A DNA stretch of 64,000 bases from NCBI GenBank assembly GCA_013399115.1, contig VXAA01003247.1, positions 3,848 to 67,847 of the forward strand, given 5' to 3'. A program made the position numbers and the translations under genes. This document shows positions 24,738 to 37,528 of this stretch, piece after piece. The notes beneath the pieces were generated by a model, which was given only the letters and a program-made list of their open reading frames with translations, searched no databases and was not told where the DNA came from. Every line of letters begins with the position of its first letter. Within the stretch, counting starts at the first letter, position 1. This DNA comes from Anseranas semipalmata. Its lineage: Eukaryota; Chordata; Aves; Anseriformes; Anseranatidae.

Positions 24738-27236
24738 GGGAAAAAGAAAAGGGAAGAAGGCTGATCTTGTGGCCCAGTTATTAGGCAGCTCACGGGGGAA
24801 TTCAAACCACTCTCCCTTATTACCCGGAAGCTCCCTAGATCCTGTGCCAGAGGCACCTCCTCAGCCTTTTGACCACAGTCTTTCTGCAGGGCAGTCCAAA
24901 CCCCTGGCCTGACTGTCAGCCAGTCCCTGGGCCAGACTGCACACAGGATCAGGACAGGCCCTTAGCAGGCTACTGCATGAGACTATCTCCTACTGTTGGA
25001 CTGCCTGCTCTCCTTTCTCCTCCCTTGGGTGCTACAGTCACTGACAGGGCATATGGAAAATGAAGCAACTTGTTACAGCAGGAGTAACTCACCTGGAAGC
25101 ATCTCATACCTGCTCCTTATCACAAAGTCCACTGTGGCCTGACATTGGGCATGCAGAATTTTCATGGCACAAATTGGTACCTATAGCCTTGATCTCCCCC
25201 CACACCTTCAGTGCTCTCACCAAGGAGCTGCTGGCACAGATGTGCTTAGCCCACCTGGCATGGGAGGCTGCCTGCACTGCTTACCATGTGCAGTTGGCAG
25301 ATGATGAGCCCTTCACTCTTGCACTGCTGAGGAACCTTCATCTGAGGGAGGTTTGTTAGTTTAATACAGTGAAAAATTATTTGGGCCAGACTCAAGTGAA
25401 ACAACCACAAAGAAATACTGCAGAAGCCTGAGATATGTTAATGTGAACTCTTCTTCTGAAAGCTGAATTTTGAATTGGGAGATCAGAAGCCTGGAAGAGA
25501 ACGTTTGGAGCATTTGTTCCCTTGTGTGGCACGAGGAAGAGAGCCAGAGAGTGCTGCAGGCTTCCCGCGGTGTGGTTGCTGCCAGCCAGCCAGCTGCTGC
25601 TCTGGGGAAAGCCACTGGATGATGGTGACCCACCAGCAGGTCTGGAGATCTCAGCAGGCACAGGCTGCCCTGGCAGAGGAGGTGGGCAACCCAAACCTGC
25701 CTCCCCTGCCAGGCAGGGGCATGAGCACCTGCAGCTGGGCAGCTGGTGCCCTGCTAGGCCAGCAGCAGCTCCAGAGGAGCAGGGACACTGCCTCGGCTGA
25801 GTGCGGCACAGCAGTGCTGCGTGGCACCTCCCGGCCTGGCCTCGGCCTGCACAGTTGCCAGCCCCTTACCCGCCTGGTTTAATTGGGGCACAAATTGCAG
25901 GGGGTGGACCGGTTGTGGATGCAGAGCATAGGGCTGCCCCACAGGGCACCTTTACCCAGGAAGAGCCAGTGTCCACAGGCGGCATCCCATTTCTGCGCTG
26001 GGCCCATTCCTGCAGGAAGGGCCCGCGCAGTGAAGCCGAGGGGCCAGGCTGTGACAGCGCTCCGTCCCCAGCAACAGGTGACCTGCTGCCACAGCCTCCG
26101 TGTCCCCTCTGTGCCCAGGCACGACTCTGTATCATGGCAAGGCTTTGCCTGGCTGTGGCTGGCTGCAGGGCCAGAGCCACCCTACAGTGCTCCCAGAGGA
26201 CTCCCTGGAATACTCTGAGGTTTCCACAGAGTCTGGCAGAGACATGCTTTGGTTTAAAAACTGTCACATTCTGCAGTAATGGGAGGAATAAAAACAAGGA
26301 GATTGTTTTTCTTTCTATCCCTGCAGGAATTTACATCAAACATTTGAGTTAAAATATTGTAATGTTCCTGCATTGGAGAGATATGAAGAGTTGGGTATAA
26401 AGTTCAGAATTGTACTATCTCCCGTTTTCCAAAGAGAGATGTAAATGAAACATTAAGAATTTGAATGTGTTGAAAAGGGAAAGTGAAGTATCCGAGTATG
26501 CAAACTCATTTAGTCTCCTTAAAAGGTGCATCTGGTAAGAAGCTAGGAAAATACATAAGCTAGAGCCACAGGGCTGAACCCAATTCAGCAAAACCAACCC
26601 AGCAAATCTGTCTGAGAATGCTTTGATAGGAGAGAAATCTGAACCTTGGGAGGGACTGTTGTCATTGCTAATTCATAGTGTGTGCTGGGGATAGATTTTC
26701 CTCCATACACAAAATGTTAAGAACAAAACAGATGGAGTTTTTGGATTGGCCATTTTGAAACCTCGTGTCTATGTTTACTCATTCTTTTATGAAACAGGCA
26801 GGAGTTTTAGACATTACCACAATACAAAATATTTAATTTACATATATCAGAAATACCCTGTGTAATTTTGCAAGGAATGGGAAACTTGTAAAATGTGTTT
26901 TGATCCATCCTTTAGAGTTTCAGTATCTCAATTACAGAAGTCTACAGGGAAGTTCAAGGCAATAATATCGAAAGCTGCATCTCCACAGGAGACTATTATT
27001 TTATTCTTCCAGATTTCTTAGGAGTTTTCCATGGCTGCCAGCTTAGATCCATCAGGTGTCTCCCTCTTCCGCCTGCCTCTGAGACGACTGGATGTGCCAT
27101 TTGAAACACGAGCTCATACTCCTTCCCTGCAACAGCTTTGATGTATTGGCTGCACTCCCTGCTGGCTGAGGAAGCTGGAAGTCAGACTATGGGGTTTTAA
27201 TCGTGACATTTAAGGATAGCAAAAAGGAAAAAGGGG
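24738..27236. other. GC-rich sequence 24.9-26.2 kb, no gene recognised
   Basis: From about 24880 to 26230 the sequence is GC-rich and full of overlapping open frames in several phases and on both strands (for example 25801-26352 plus, 183 codons, and 25866-26297 minus, 143 codons). None carries a domain I know. CpG density is modest, so it is a weak CpG-island candidate. I could not place splice sites bounding a frame that made sense. The remainder is AT-rich. Confidence 0.5.
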
Positions 27237-27339
<103 letters not shown>

Positions 27340-27359
27340 AAGAAAGAATAAGAAATAAA

Positions 27360-29799
27360 TCTTTGTTAACTCTGAAACACAATATTAATCATAAAAGGCA
27401 AGACAAAGCTAATGATTTCCATTTTGATACTGCTGCATCTATAAGCTATGTACAAAGTACGGAGCAAGTACTCCGTGTGATACTCTCCTTTTATGTCTCA
27501 CCAAATATTTCCAGAAAAGGCATCAGGTATAATCTATATTTAAAAGCCAGTCAGAGTATTTTTGTGCAAGGCAAGCACTTCTGACAATAGATCTTCCTTC
27601 CAGGAGTTACTGTGACTCCCCTCCCCTCACTACAGCTGAATGGAGCTAATACTCCCACTGGCTGGTATTGCCTTGCACATGGGCTGTAGTGATGACAGGT
27701 ACCACTCGTGCTGATCATTCTGTGCTGTACTGTAATTAATTACTTTTAAAGCAAATATGAAATGAATTGCATCAAAGGAATTGAAGAAATGAGCTTCAGA
27801 ATAATTTTCTGCGATTGCTCTAGTTTACACAAAAGTCAAATTAAGATATCATTAAAGTTTATACCTAAAAGGGAATTCTCAGCACGCTTTCAAATTTTCA
27901 TTATTTGTTGTGATATGAAGCTTGAAGGAAACCAAACATTTCCTCCTTAATGGTCTTGGTCTTTTCCATTTGACAAATATTGATTTTACCCTTCTTTCCT
28001 ATGGCAAATAAAACAAATTCATGTTATTGGTACTAGAGAAATTCAGGCTAGAGGCCCGAAATCCTGAATAGTTTTGATCACTCTGAATCACCCACAAAGT
28101 CTCAAACCAGTGAAAGAAAACATTTCCCATGTAATGAGCTTGCTCTTGAAAGGCCTCTGACTTTCGGACTTTCCTGCAGTTGCTCCTTTCAGTGCACAGA
28201 AGGGCACCTCCAACAGATGCTGGTATACCCGCCATGGGCTATAATTATGAACAGCATTGTAGGGGCTCGGTCTGCCCCTCCAGCCTGTCTGCCTGAGCCC
28301 CCACTGCCCAGGGGAGGTCAGGGAACCCCAAGTGGCAACTGCAGGAGGTACAAGGTTGACAATGCCTCTCAGCATCCCTGATCTCTATGCAGAGGGTTGG
28401 AGAAGGCATCATCTGAGCCCTGAGCAAGACCAGCTGTAGCCATGCTGTTGCTGATGGGGGTGTCTGCCCTGGTCTTGTAAACCTCCCATGACTCCCAGGC
28501 CCATGATTAGCTTTCCAAACCATTTGCAGGATTCCCAGTGCTCACCCACCCTTCATAAGCAGGATCAGGACAGGGTGCTACCTCCAGCAGCAGCAGGAGG
28601 AGATGCTCCCACAAGACAGCACATGAGTTCTGTCCCAGCCCCCAGACACCCCCCAGCATTTCCCCTGTAGCCACTGGGCTCTGCTTTTCTCCTCTGTGTT
28701 CTCTCTGCAGGAGACATAAGGAACAAATTGCCTTCTCTCTTCGGCAGCCTTTCACAGCTCTGGAGATGATTATCAGACAAACCGGTCCTCCTTCCAGCTA
28801 TGGACAAACCCCATGGAGCTGGTCCCTCAGGGCAGGCAGGCTGAGCCCTGCAAGGGAGAGGGTCCATGCTCTGCCAGGCTGCAAGGTGAGGTCGTGTGCA
28901 GCCCCGCTGCTCCTGCCTGCCCCGCACTTGCCCACCGTGCAGCCAGGGCAGCGCTAGGGAGGAGGCTGCAGTGCACTGGGACAGCAATTGCAACAGGGGC
29001 AATAGCACTGGCAGCTATAATTCCTATATATATATTATATATATTATATTAGCTATAATATAAAGAAAGGTACCGAGACTCCATAAAGTATTGATTAAAA
29101 CACCATTTATGGGAACTAACAAAAAAAAGGAAATGAGGATGATAATCTTACATCTGTTCAGATGCTGGGAACCCCATGCTGTGCAACATCGGAATGACCT
29201 CTACTCACGGTATGGCATGCTGTGCAGATCCTGTGCTGACTATAGAGCATGGTCTTTAGAGCTCCAATGGTCTTTACAGCTCCAACAGAATTTTCTTATA
29301 AGAAACCAATTTTATTAATCATTTCTATTGTAAAGCAAAAGGATGTTCATATGATAACCTGCCACTTCACTTGTAAAGACAGGGACATACAGGCAGTGCA
29401 GTCCCTCGTGCCAAGCAGGAGCTGCCTGCATGTTCCTCCATTGCAATTACCTACGTTTATCCTGTGGCCAAGGAATAACTTTTTATTCTGCAGTGGAGTA
29501 GGTCTGGAAGTTCCTGTTATCCCTATAAATGTCTGATCTCCTGTAGCTGATGCAAAGGTTTTGGCCTTATCATTGATAAGTCTCAACAGTGAATCCCACA
29601 AGCAATTAGTGTGAAAAAATATTCACTTGGTATGTTTTCTTAAACTTGTTCCCCTCTCTGTTCAGTGATCAATCTCCTGTTTTTTGTTGCATTATAAAAG
29701 GTGTACTGAAGCACTTATTGCTTGATATATCTTTATCAGGTCTCCCACTTAATAACTAATTAACTTCTAAAAATAAATCCAAGCCATCTCAGGCCTGCA
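27360..29799. other. No gene recognised; GC-rich 28.2-29.0 kb
   Basis: AT-rich to about 28200, then a GC-richer block with overlapping frames on both strands (28565-29008 minus, 147 codons, no domain). A TA-rich repeat follows at 29025-29061. Confidence 0.5.
29025..29061. repeat. TA/ATT-rich simple repeat
   Basis: TATATATATATTATATATATTATATTA-type sequence (units of TA and ATT), degenerate. Confidence 0.88.
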
Positions 29800-30560
29800 G
29801 ACCCTATAGAATTCTCTCCAAGCATATAGTTTTTTCCAGGACTTGTCTCTGAATCCAGCTATTTCTTCTATGTCCTTTGGAGATAGAGTGACCTAAACTG
29901 AATACACTATTTCAGATGGGCATGTGAAACTGATTTATATGACAGCTTTCCAATATTTCCGTTGCTATTCCATCCTGTTCCCTATGAATCCTAATGTTGC
30001 TTGCTGTTTAGAAAGCAGCTGTATGTTGAGTCCTTGATCTTTCCCAATGATGCAAGCCTTTTTTCTGGGTTATTACAGTTAATTTGGAGTATATACTCCT
30101 AGCCAGGAGTATAAATTGTTCATATTAATTCATCTGTGCACATTTCTTTGCTTTTGTCAAAATTGAATTTTGCTTGTCATCTTGTCCCCCGTTCACCCCC
30201 ATCATCTTTTTGTATTCTTTGAAGATGCTCAGAGGCACCTCTGCTCTTGATGGACCTAAATAATTTTTATGTAGTTTGCAATTCTTGCCTCTCTTTTATT
30301 AATATTATGTAGCAATATGTGTGTGTATATACATTAAACAACTTCATGCTTTTGGGGAACTTAGATACCTCAGTCCCAGGACTTTCTGCAAGGCCATTAG
30401 TTTCCCTGTCTTTTTCTGGAAATAACTTTTCCTGACATAGTGTAATATCATACCTGCCTGTCTTTGTGGCTGCATTAGACTAGTCTCTCATAATTGACCT
30501 GTGATCAACTAGTACATTTTCTTCAGTTGTTTCTAGTTAATAAGTTTTCAGCATATAGCT
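29800..30560 (-). mobile_element. Ancient CR1/L3-like LINE, minus strand
   Basis: Highly diverged. The order of phrases matches the minus strand of the old amniote CR1/L3 LINEs as I remember them: GGAGATAGAGTGACCTAAACTG then AATACACTATTTCAG (the 'gaccagaactgaacacagtattc' region), GATTTATATGACAGC, CCTATGAATCCTAATGTTGC, GCTGTATGTTGAG, TTACAGTTAATTTGGAG, GTGCACATTTCTTTGC, TTGTCAAAATTGAATTTTGC and CAGTCCCAGGACTTTCTGC. The encoded RT is unreadable. It carries no octamer end and is much older than the other CR1 copies in the window. The ends are uncertain; weak similarity may start near 29690. Confidence 0.68.
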
Positions 30561-33519
30561 GAAATTATTATTAGCCCATCAGAGTCAGAAATCTGCATAT
30601 GACATACATATATCTCTGGGTCAGCAGCTTAACAGAATTTAGCATAGTTACACATCTGACCTCTGGCTGGGGTGAATTGAGTCATTCACTTGCTGTAATG
30701 TAAAATACAGACCATTAAATAGTCCTCCTTGGACTTCTTGTACTGTTTTGCTCATATTATTTATGTAGCTAAACAAGGCAGCAAGATGATCCCAGAAGCC
30801 AAATCCAAATCAACTGATTTTGTTTTGAACTTGAAAGAGTGGCTAGTGAAGCCTGCTAAGCTGTTGTGATGCACTCAGATGGGGATCTCTGACAAAGTGG
30901 GTCCCAGCTGCACTTTAGTAACCAGTGCAGCACAATGTGCCACTGAAACATTTGCATTTATCAGTACTTTGTTGCTGCAGTCTGCCCACATCAGCAGCCA
31001 GTGCCAGTGGTCCCTGGCTCTGACCAGCCATAGTGATTCTAAGGAAACAGTTCCCAGATATACCAGAGAGGAGAGGGGGGAGATTGTTCTCTTCCATAAT
31101 GCAGCAGGACTCTTTGAGTTTAAGGCACATCATTGCAGAGGTTGCAGAATATTGACAGAAGGTTGCAGAGTAAATAATACCAGTAGTGCGTTTCTCTCTA
31201 AGGAATACCTTGAGTATAGCTGTGGTGGTGGGGTCTGAATTTTTAAACAGTTAAAGGGTGCATTTTTAAAGAAAAATGGTTTTACATATTGAAACTTCAA
31301 AATTTAAGCCATTAGTAAAATAAAATAGCTAGTGTTGGAAGCAATTTCACTAAATTATTCCAAGAAGTATTGATAATGAAATCCTCAACTTAAAAGTAAG
31401 AGCTATATTGACAGGATAAGAAATCTGTTGTAAAGCTTTTGCTATAATTTCTCCACATCATCTCTTAAAATCTAGGTTCTCTTTGGGGATAGGGGTCTAC
31501 TGATAAAAGCAGGAGAATGAGAACCTCCTACACATTGTGGTTCTTGCAATACAAAAGCCTTAGTATCATAACACCTTCTTGTCAATTAGGACACACAGAA
31601 CAGAAGCCTTCATTGTTATCCCATCAAAAGCATATGTGTAAATATCCACTGAGACAGCAGTCACAGTGTTCAGAATGGCTATTTATCATGTCTTGTTTCA
31701 TTTAAAGACTAATTCTGCACTGTGCTCCCGAGGGCTGTAAGGGTGCCTAACAACTCTCTGGATAAGTGGATTTGTACAGAGGAGACAGTCTTTCTCTTCT
31801 CTTTTCCAAATAAATCCATTATGGAGAAACCTAGATATATACATTATTTGATGACTAAAATGCTACAGAATCAAGGTCACAGTGAGCCAGGCTCTAAGCA
31901 AGTACCAACTGTAATGAACATACAGCTCTGAATCCACATTCCTTCCCATTTGCTATAGGTGCCCAGTGGCCTTCTGTCCTTACAGGATTGCTAAACAGTG
32001 CTGTGCAGCAGCAGAGGAGCAGAGCTGGTCAAATTGCACACAGAAATACAACAGCTTAGACAGACTGATCACATAAAACGTTAAAGGAAAATAAAGGCTC
32101 CCTTCTTCCTTTTTTTTTTTTTTTTTTTTGGCATCTGACCCAATTTTCTTTCAAAAAACATTGCATGAGCTTACTGTCCACTTTAATAATGCAGTATTCT
32201 TTGATATCTCTTTTAATACACATTTCCCTGTGCCATTTGGAGACAAACAAAAGCCTGTTCTAGATCACCCAGTAGCCATGTCCTTAGTGCTCCACACCAA
32301 GCAAACTGTTCAACATAAAGGATCATTGGGAAAGACCAGACTCCTACACAGCCATGCAAGGAAGATCCAAGGTATTCTGCATGAAAGAACCACACAGTCT
32401 AACTTTCGTTTTCACTTTCACAATATACAAATTAAATATTTTTTGGTGTATCCTGAGGAGCAGATAATGTTAGAGGGATGTAAAATGAGATCAAATAGCA
32501 AGCTATTAGAATTGAATGTTCAGAAGATATATGTGAAATTTTGGAGCATCTGAAAGCAACCCTAGCTCTTTGGTTTAACTTTACATTCTGCTCAAACTCG
32601 TTGCTGAGCAGGACTATCCGTTATTGATTGACACAACTGATGCTTTTTTCTTCTTGCACCCAGTGGATTAATGCTAGGGACTTGGAAACAAGCAGATAGT
32701 GTCACCGGAAAACAAATATCTTCAACAAAAAGATGAGTAGTGCAAGTCAAAATTCAGAGCACATCTTTAACCACTTGGTGCTGACTATTTTTTGTTTGGT
32801 TGTTTTGCTTTTTTAATTCATGAACTTTTTGAACTGTATTCTACTTGACTAGATAGCATAATTCTGTTAGCTTTCAAAAACAAGCAATATATGAGAAGGG
32901 AATGTATTTGTATTAAATTCTTATTCAAAATATCTGCATGTAGTGAATGTTTTCGTGGAAAACATGAGTTATAGATAGGAATGGAGCATCCAAAAGTAAA
33001 AGCATGTTCATTTTTAACTTTCCTTTTTATTGTTTGCATATGACACACATTCTTGACCCCTAAGTAAGCTTTTTTGTGACAGAAGTATTTTACATCTAAA
33101 TCCTTCCTTGACATTTACAAATGCCAACGAGAACAATAAGAATAATACTTTGCGTCGGATATATGTAAGAAAAGAGGAGAATTCACAGTTTTGTGACTCA
33201 CAGTGTCATATCTTCAACTGCTGCAAGAGCTGCCAATTATAAGCAGTTTAGGAATCTCAAAAGTACTGTTAATTTTAGTACATAGGCTTATGTTTTTGAA
33301 AGTTTGAATCTGAGCGATTTTGCTTGCCTTTCACTACTCAACAGTATTCTTCTCAGAAAATGTTTTCAGCTGGAGAATCAAGTTAAAACAACCACTATAC
33401 TGTTTGCTTGGTGAGGACTCCAGAAAATGCCTTGGCCATCACCATTCTTGACAGTTACCCAAAAAAACGTGACGTGTACCCACAGTCCAGCCTTATCCGC
33501 TTGCATGGCACAGGTGAAG
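30561..33519. other. No gene recognised
   Basis: Unannotated DNA. Frames at 30879-31238 (119 codons) and 32128-32553 (141 codons), both plus, lack known motifs. A pure T run of about 20 bases lies near 32110-32129. Confidence 0.5.
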
Positions 33520-34080
33520 CCTGTGGTTGACGAGAAACTCAACATGAGCCAGCAATGTGCACTTGCAGCTCAGAAAGCCAACCGTATCCTTGGCTGCATC
33601 AAAAGAAGCATGGCCAGCAGGTCGAGGGAGGTGATTCTCCCACTCTATTCTGCTCTCATGAGACCCCACCTGGAGTACTGCGTTCAGCTCTGGGGACCCC
33701 AGCATGAAAAGGACACGGACCTCTTAGAATGAGTCCAGAGGAGGGCCACGAGGATCATCAAAGATCTGGAGCACCTCTCCTGTGAAGAAAGGCTGAAAAA
33801 GTTTTTTAGCCTGGAGAAGAGAAGGCTCTGGGGAGACCTTATAGGAGCCTTCCAATACTTAAAGGGGGCCTACAGGAAAGATGGGGAGGGACTTCATCAG
33901 GGAGCATAGTGATAGGACAAGGGGTAATGGTTTTAAACTAAAAGAGGGAAGATTTAGATTAGATATTAGGAAGAAATTCTTTACTATGAAGGTGGTGAGG
34001 CACTGGCACAGGTTGCCCGGAGAAGCTATGGATGCCCCATCCCTAGAGGTGTTTAAGTCCAGGCTGGAAGGGGCTTTGGG
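33520..34080 (+). pseudogene. CR1 ORF2 C-terminal remnant
   Basis: C-terminal part of the CR1 reverse-transcriptase protein, beyond the catalytic centre. The frame is open from 33520 to a TGA at 33730-33732 (where family members have a codon before VQRRAT). Small length changes follow, so that the tail resumes in another frame from about 33881. It is non-functional. Confidence 0.9.
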
Positions 34081-34196
34081 CACCTGGTCTAGTGGAAGGT
34101 GTCCCTGCCCATGGCAGAGGGGTTGGAATTGGATGATCTTTAAAGATCCCTTCCAACCCAAACCATTCTATGATTCTATGATTCTATGATTCTAAT
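33520..34196 (+). mobile_element. CR1 LINE, 5'-truncated, plus strand
   Basis: The longest plus-strand copy. It starts inside ORF2 at [13 protein letters not shown], continues through [40 protein letters not shown] and the tail [36 protein letters not shown], then the 3' UTR. It ends in three octamers ATTCTATG (about 34171-34196). It is decayed and 5'-truncated. Confidence 0.95.
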
Positions 34197-36831
34197 GACA
34201 CTGTCCCCACACTCCTTGGTGACCCAGGACCTGCCATAGGTTGGGAACACCACAACCACTCCTGCTTTCTAGGATGGGGCTGGTAAGGGCTCTTTCAACT
34301 CAGGAGCCAGGACTTCAGCCAGCCCAAGGGTAGTGCACTTGCCTGGGTCCAGAAGCTGGACCTGTTGAAAGCCTTTTCCTTCTAGGAAAGGGTTGGAAAA
34401 GCCAATACAGAGTCTTATAAATCAATACATAATTTCTGTATCCAGACAAAATTTACTAACTACTCCTTCCACACTAACACATACAGGCTTCATTCCTGAT
34501 GCTTGTAGGAGAAGCCACATCGATAACAGTTTTATGATGACAAAGGACAGGAGAGACTGACTTCTTCCATCTCCAGATATGTCTTTGGGTCATGGTTTGG
34601 CATATGGGTTACATTCTGTCTCCTTGTGAACAGGTACCTGTTTCACAAGAGCTGAACCATGCCTACGAAGTGAGGAAGGAGACTTCCTACAGGGAAAACT
34701 AGGATGTAATGGCAGTGGATGCACCGGGGAGGCCAATGTCCTCCAGACTGCATGAGGGGGAAGGCTGAACCTCAGACCCAGAGACTCTTACAGGGCTGAC
34801 ACTGCTTCCTCTTCCCCATCTTCTGTGCATGAGGGGCATACTTGGAGAACACCTCCCTGGGCAGTCCTACGGCCTGGACTGGCAGAAGATGGCATGTGTG
34901 GAGGGCCAGGATTTAAGGTGCCTTGGGGCTCATGCATCTGGGTAGAGTGAGTGCAGAAATCAGGACTCCAGGAACTCAGTACCAGTAGAAATAAGCATCT
35001 CTACAGATTTTAGTTGCCTCCAAATTAAAGTGACAACATCAGTGATGTTTTAAAGAATTTTGCCATGGCTGGATGTTGGTTTATCTCTGTGCATGACACA
35101 TAGAGGCTAGTGTTTCTCTGCAACTAGAGCAGGCACCAGGGCAGCTGAGGCCAGCAGCACTCAGTGAAGTCATTGCCTTCCAACATGCTTCACCTGCTGC
35201 TGTAAGCAAGGTCACATTTCTCATATGGTGTGGTGAGAGCTGCTGGGGCCAGCACAGGCACAGGCACTCAGACAGCCTGGCCAACCCTGCACCCCCATGG
35301 CTTGCAGGCAAATGCAGCACCACAGGGTTGGGAGGTGACATGGGCTAAGAGGTCATGTGCTGCTGGTCCTGTTGGAAGCCTCCATGTCGTGCCCCTGCAT
35401 GGTCAGGACACTTTCCTGGCAGTGCTTGTGCCACCCCACTCTGCTTTCTTAACCCCAAGGAGGAGTGTGACAAAGAGAGAAGTATGAATTGAATTTCAAG
35501 TATCTCCTTTAAGAGCCTGTTGTTAAATTTAAATTCACATTTTAAGAGGAAGATCAGGAGTACCATTTCTACTGCCATCCAGGTTTTTTTTTGTCCTCTG
35601 GGAACTTATCCTACTCATATCTCTGTTCTGTTGTTAAGTCATTATGCTAGCATTTCTCTGCACTCCTGAAGCTGTTTTGATTGAATTAAAACATGAATTC
35701 CCTTCTTTTAAAAATCTTCACCCAAAATATGCTTTAATAATGCCTGTCTTCAATGTGATTTTAAATTTTGGGGGAAAAAAAAAAAAAAGAAAAAAAGAAA
35801 GTACATTTTCATAGTTCCAGACCCCCTCAGATGTCACACGCCAAGGCTAAGACACAACCCTGTGTCCCTTCCTCAGTAGCTATCTTTCCCGGTACAATAG
35901 CCGATTGGCTGTCATCCTCTACGATCCTGTGATGAGAGTCCTTCACTCCAAAATGCTTCTCTCCATGGGACTTCCGCGCTTCCCAGGACTACAAAGCACC
36001 AGATACTGCCTGTCCTCGTGATGTGCTACCCACAGCTAGCAAAGATGATCTCTGCTTCAGACCTGTACAAAGGCATTTCCAGCCTGTGGTACTCCTGACA
36101 CACCATGCCCTGCCTGGTGGCTATAGCATGGTCACAGAGCTTCTGTTCTTCACTAAAGGCTGTCCTGTTTCTGGTGCTTTTTTAGGCTTCCTCTGCCTTC
36201 ACAAGCGGTAGATGTCAGGACACTGCAAGAGCAGGGCTGCTCCCTAAGGTCAGCTGAGCCACAGAGGATCCCACTGCTCTCAGAACACAGGCCTCATTGG
36301 CCAGGCACAATCCCACAGAACCTGAGTAAGGGAGTAGTCAAACTCATTGCTCAGTTTTCTGCATCTGGATTTCATGGGCTTTAGCTTGCTTGTCCTGCTG
36401 TGATACAGGGAGAGAAGCTCCTAATCTTTGTTCTTCAGAAATTTCATTATTTTATAGCCTTGCATTTATACCCAAGCTCCATCTTAGCCATGGACATCCA
36501 TCTATCTTGGTGGTTGATGGACCTGTTTGGAATATTCATGTTCAGCTGTGATAGGACACTGCAAAAATTTCCCTAAAGGATGACAGTGAAGAGGATGATT
36601 TCATCAACTGAGTATATCTCAGCAAAGTCTACGCTGATTTTATGGAACAAAGAAAAGGTTCCCAAAGGCTCTCCCCCTGATTGCTTTTGAAGGACTCCAG
36701 CTGACAACTATTAGACTATCTCAGAAAGAGACCTAATGATTTTGTGTCTTTTAAAAATAGGGAACTGAAGTGTACAATGGAATTGAATGTACAAAAAGGT
36801 TAAAAAATTTTCTGGCCCAGAGGTTTAATAT
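34197..36831. other. No gene recognised
   Basis: Mixed-composition DNA with an A-rich run near 35776-35800. Open frames up to 86 codons in 35081-35487 are unrecognised and overlap in several phases. Confidence 0.55.
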
Positions 36832-36852
36832 GGGGGGGGGGAGGGGGGGAGG
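36832..36852 (+). repeat. G-run, potential quadruplex
   Basis: Ten G, A, seven G, A, then GG on the plus strand. This single tract could supply several G-tetrad runs. It may also be prone to sequencing or assembly length errors. Confidence 0.9.
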
Positions 36853-37459
36853 TATGGAGTCTGAGCCACAGGTGGAAAGGCCTAAGGAGAAAGGGAGAAA
36901 GGGGGGACCAGGAGTCACTCCCTTGACAAGCAATCAATGATTAGCATGAGTGTCTAGGAAAGGAACAGGAACAACTTCATTCATGCAAGGTGACTGCAGA
37001 GTTCAGTAGCAAGTGAAAAAGAAACAAACTAATGATATGATCTTTGCCATCGACTTTTTGCAAATGATTTCACCTAAGTTTATAGAAGAGTCAGTCAGTG
37101 GTTAGACACACTCTCCCAGGACTCCAGCAAACATTTCAGCACAGCTCCTGATTTAACAGGGTAACATAGCTTCGAAGGACTGGTAAGTGGAAGAGAAGAT
37201 TAATTCACTTCCCTTGCTTTGGCAACAGTACGGAAAATTCAAGAGAATGCCTTAGAAACAGGAAGCATCACTATCACAGTAAGAAACATGCAGAAAAGAG
37301 CACTTCCTTATCCTCTATTTCCAGGCCTCTGTTTGAAGCACTTGGAGTGCTGCCTGCCATGAAATGAACACCCATAGCAATGCAGCTCAAATAACTGAGT
37401 ACCTTTACGAACTATTGGAGACTGCTTTACAGGACAGTACCCAAGGAGAGATGAAGAAG

Positions 37460-37528
37460 GACAACTGCTGTTTGAAAAATGTGCTTTTTCTCCAGACAAC
37501 TGCTGTTTGAAAAATGTGCTTTTTCTCC
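37460..37528. repeat. Perfect 35-bp tandem duplication
   Basis: The unit starting GACAACTGCTGTTTG and ending GCTTTTTCTCC occurs at 37460-37493 and again at 37495-37528. All 34 shared bases are identical, and one extra A sits at the end of the first unit. Lack of divergence points to a recent event. Confidence 0.96.

Noticed and set aside
25801..26352. 183-codon open frame, plus
   Set aside because: It lies in a GC-rich block with a 143-codon frame on the other strand; nothing recognisable.
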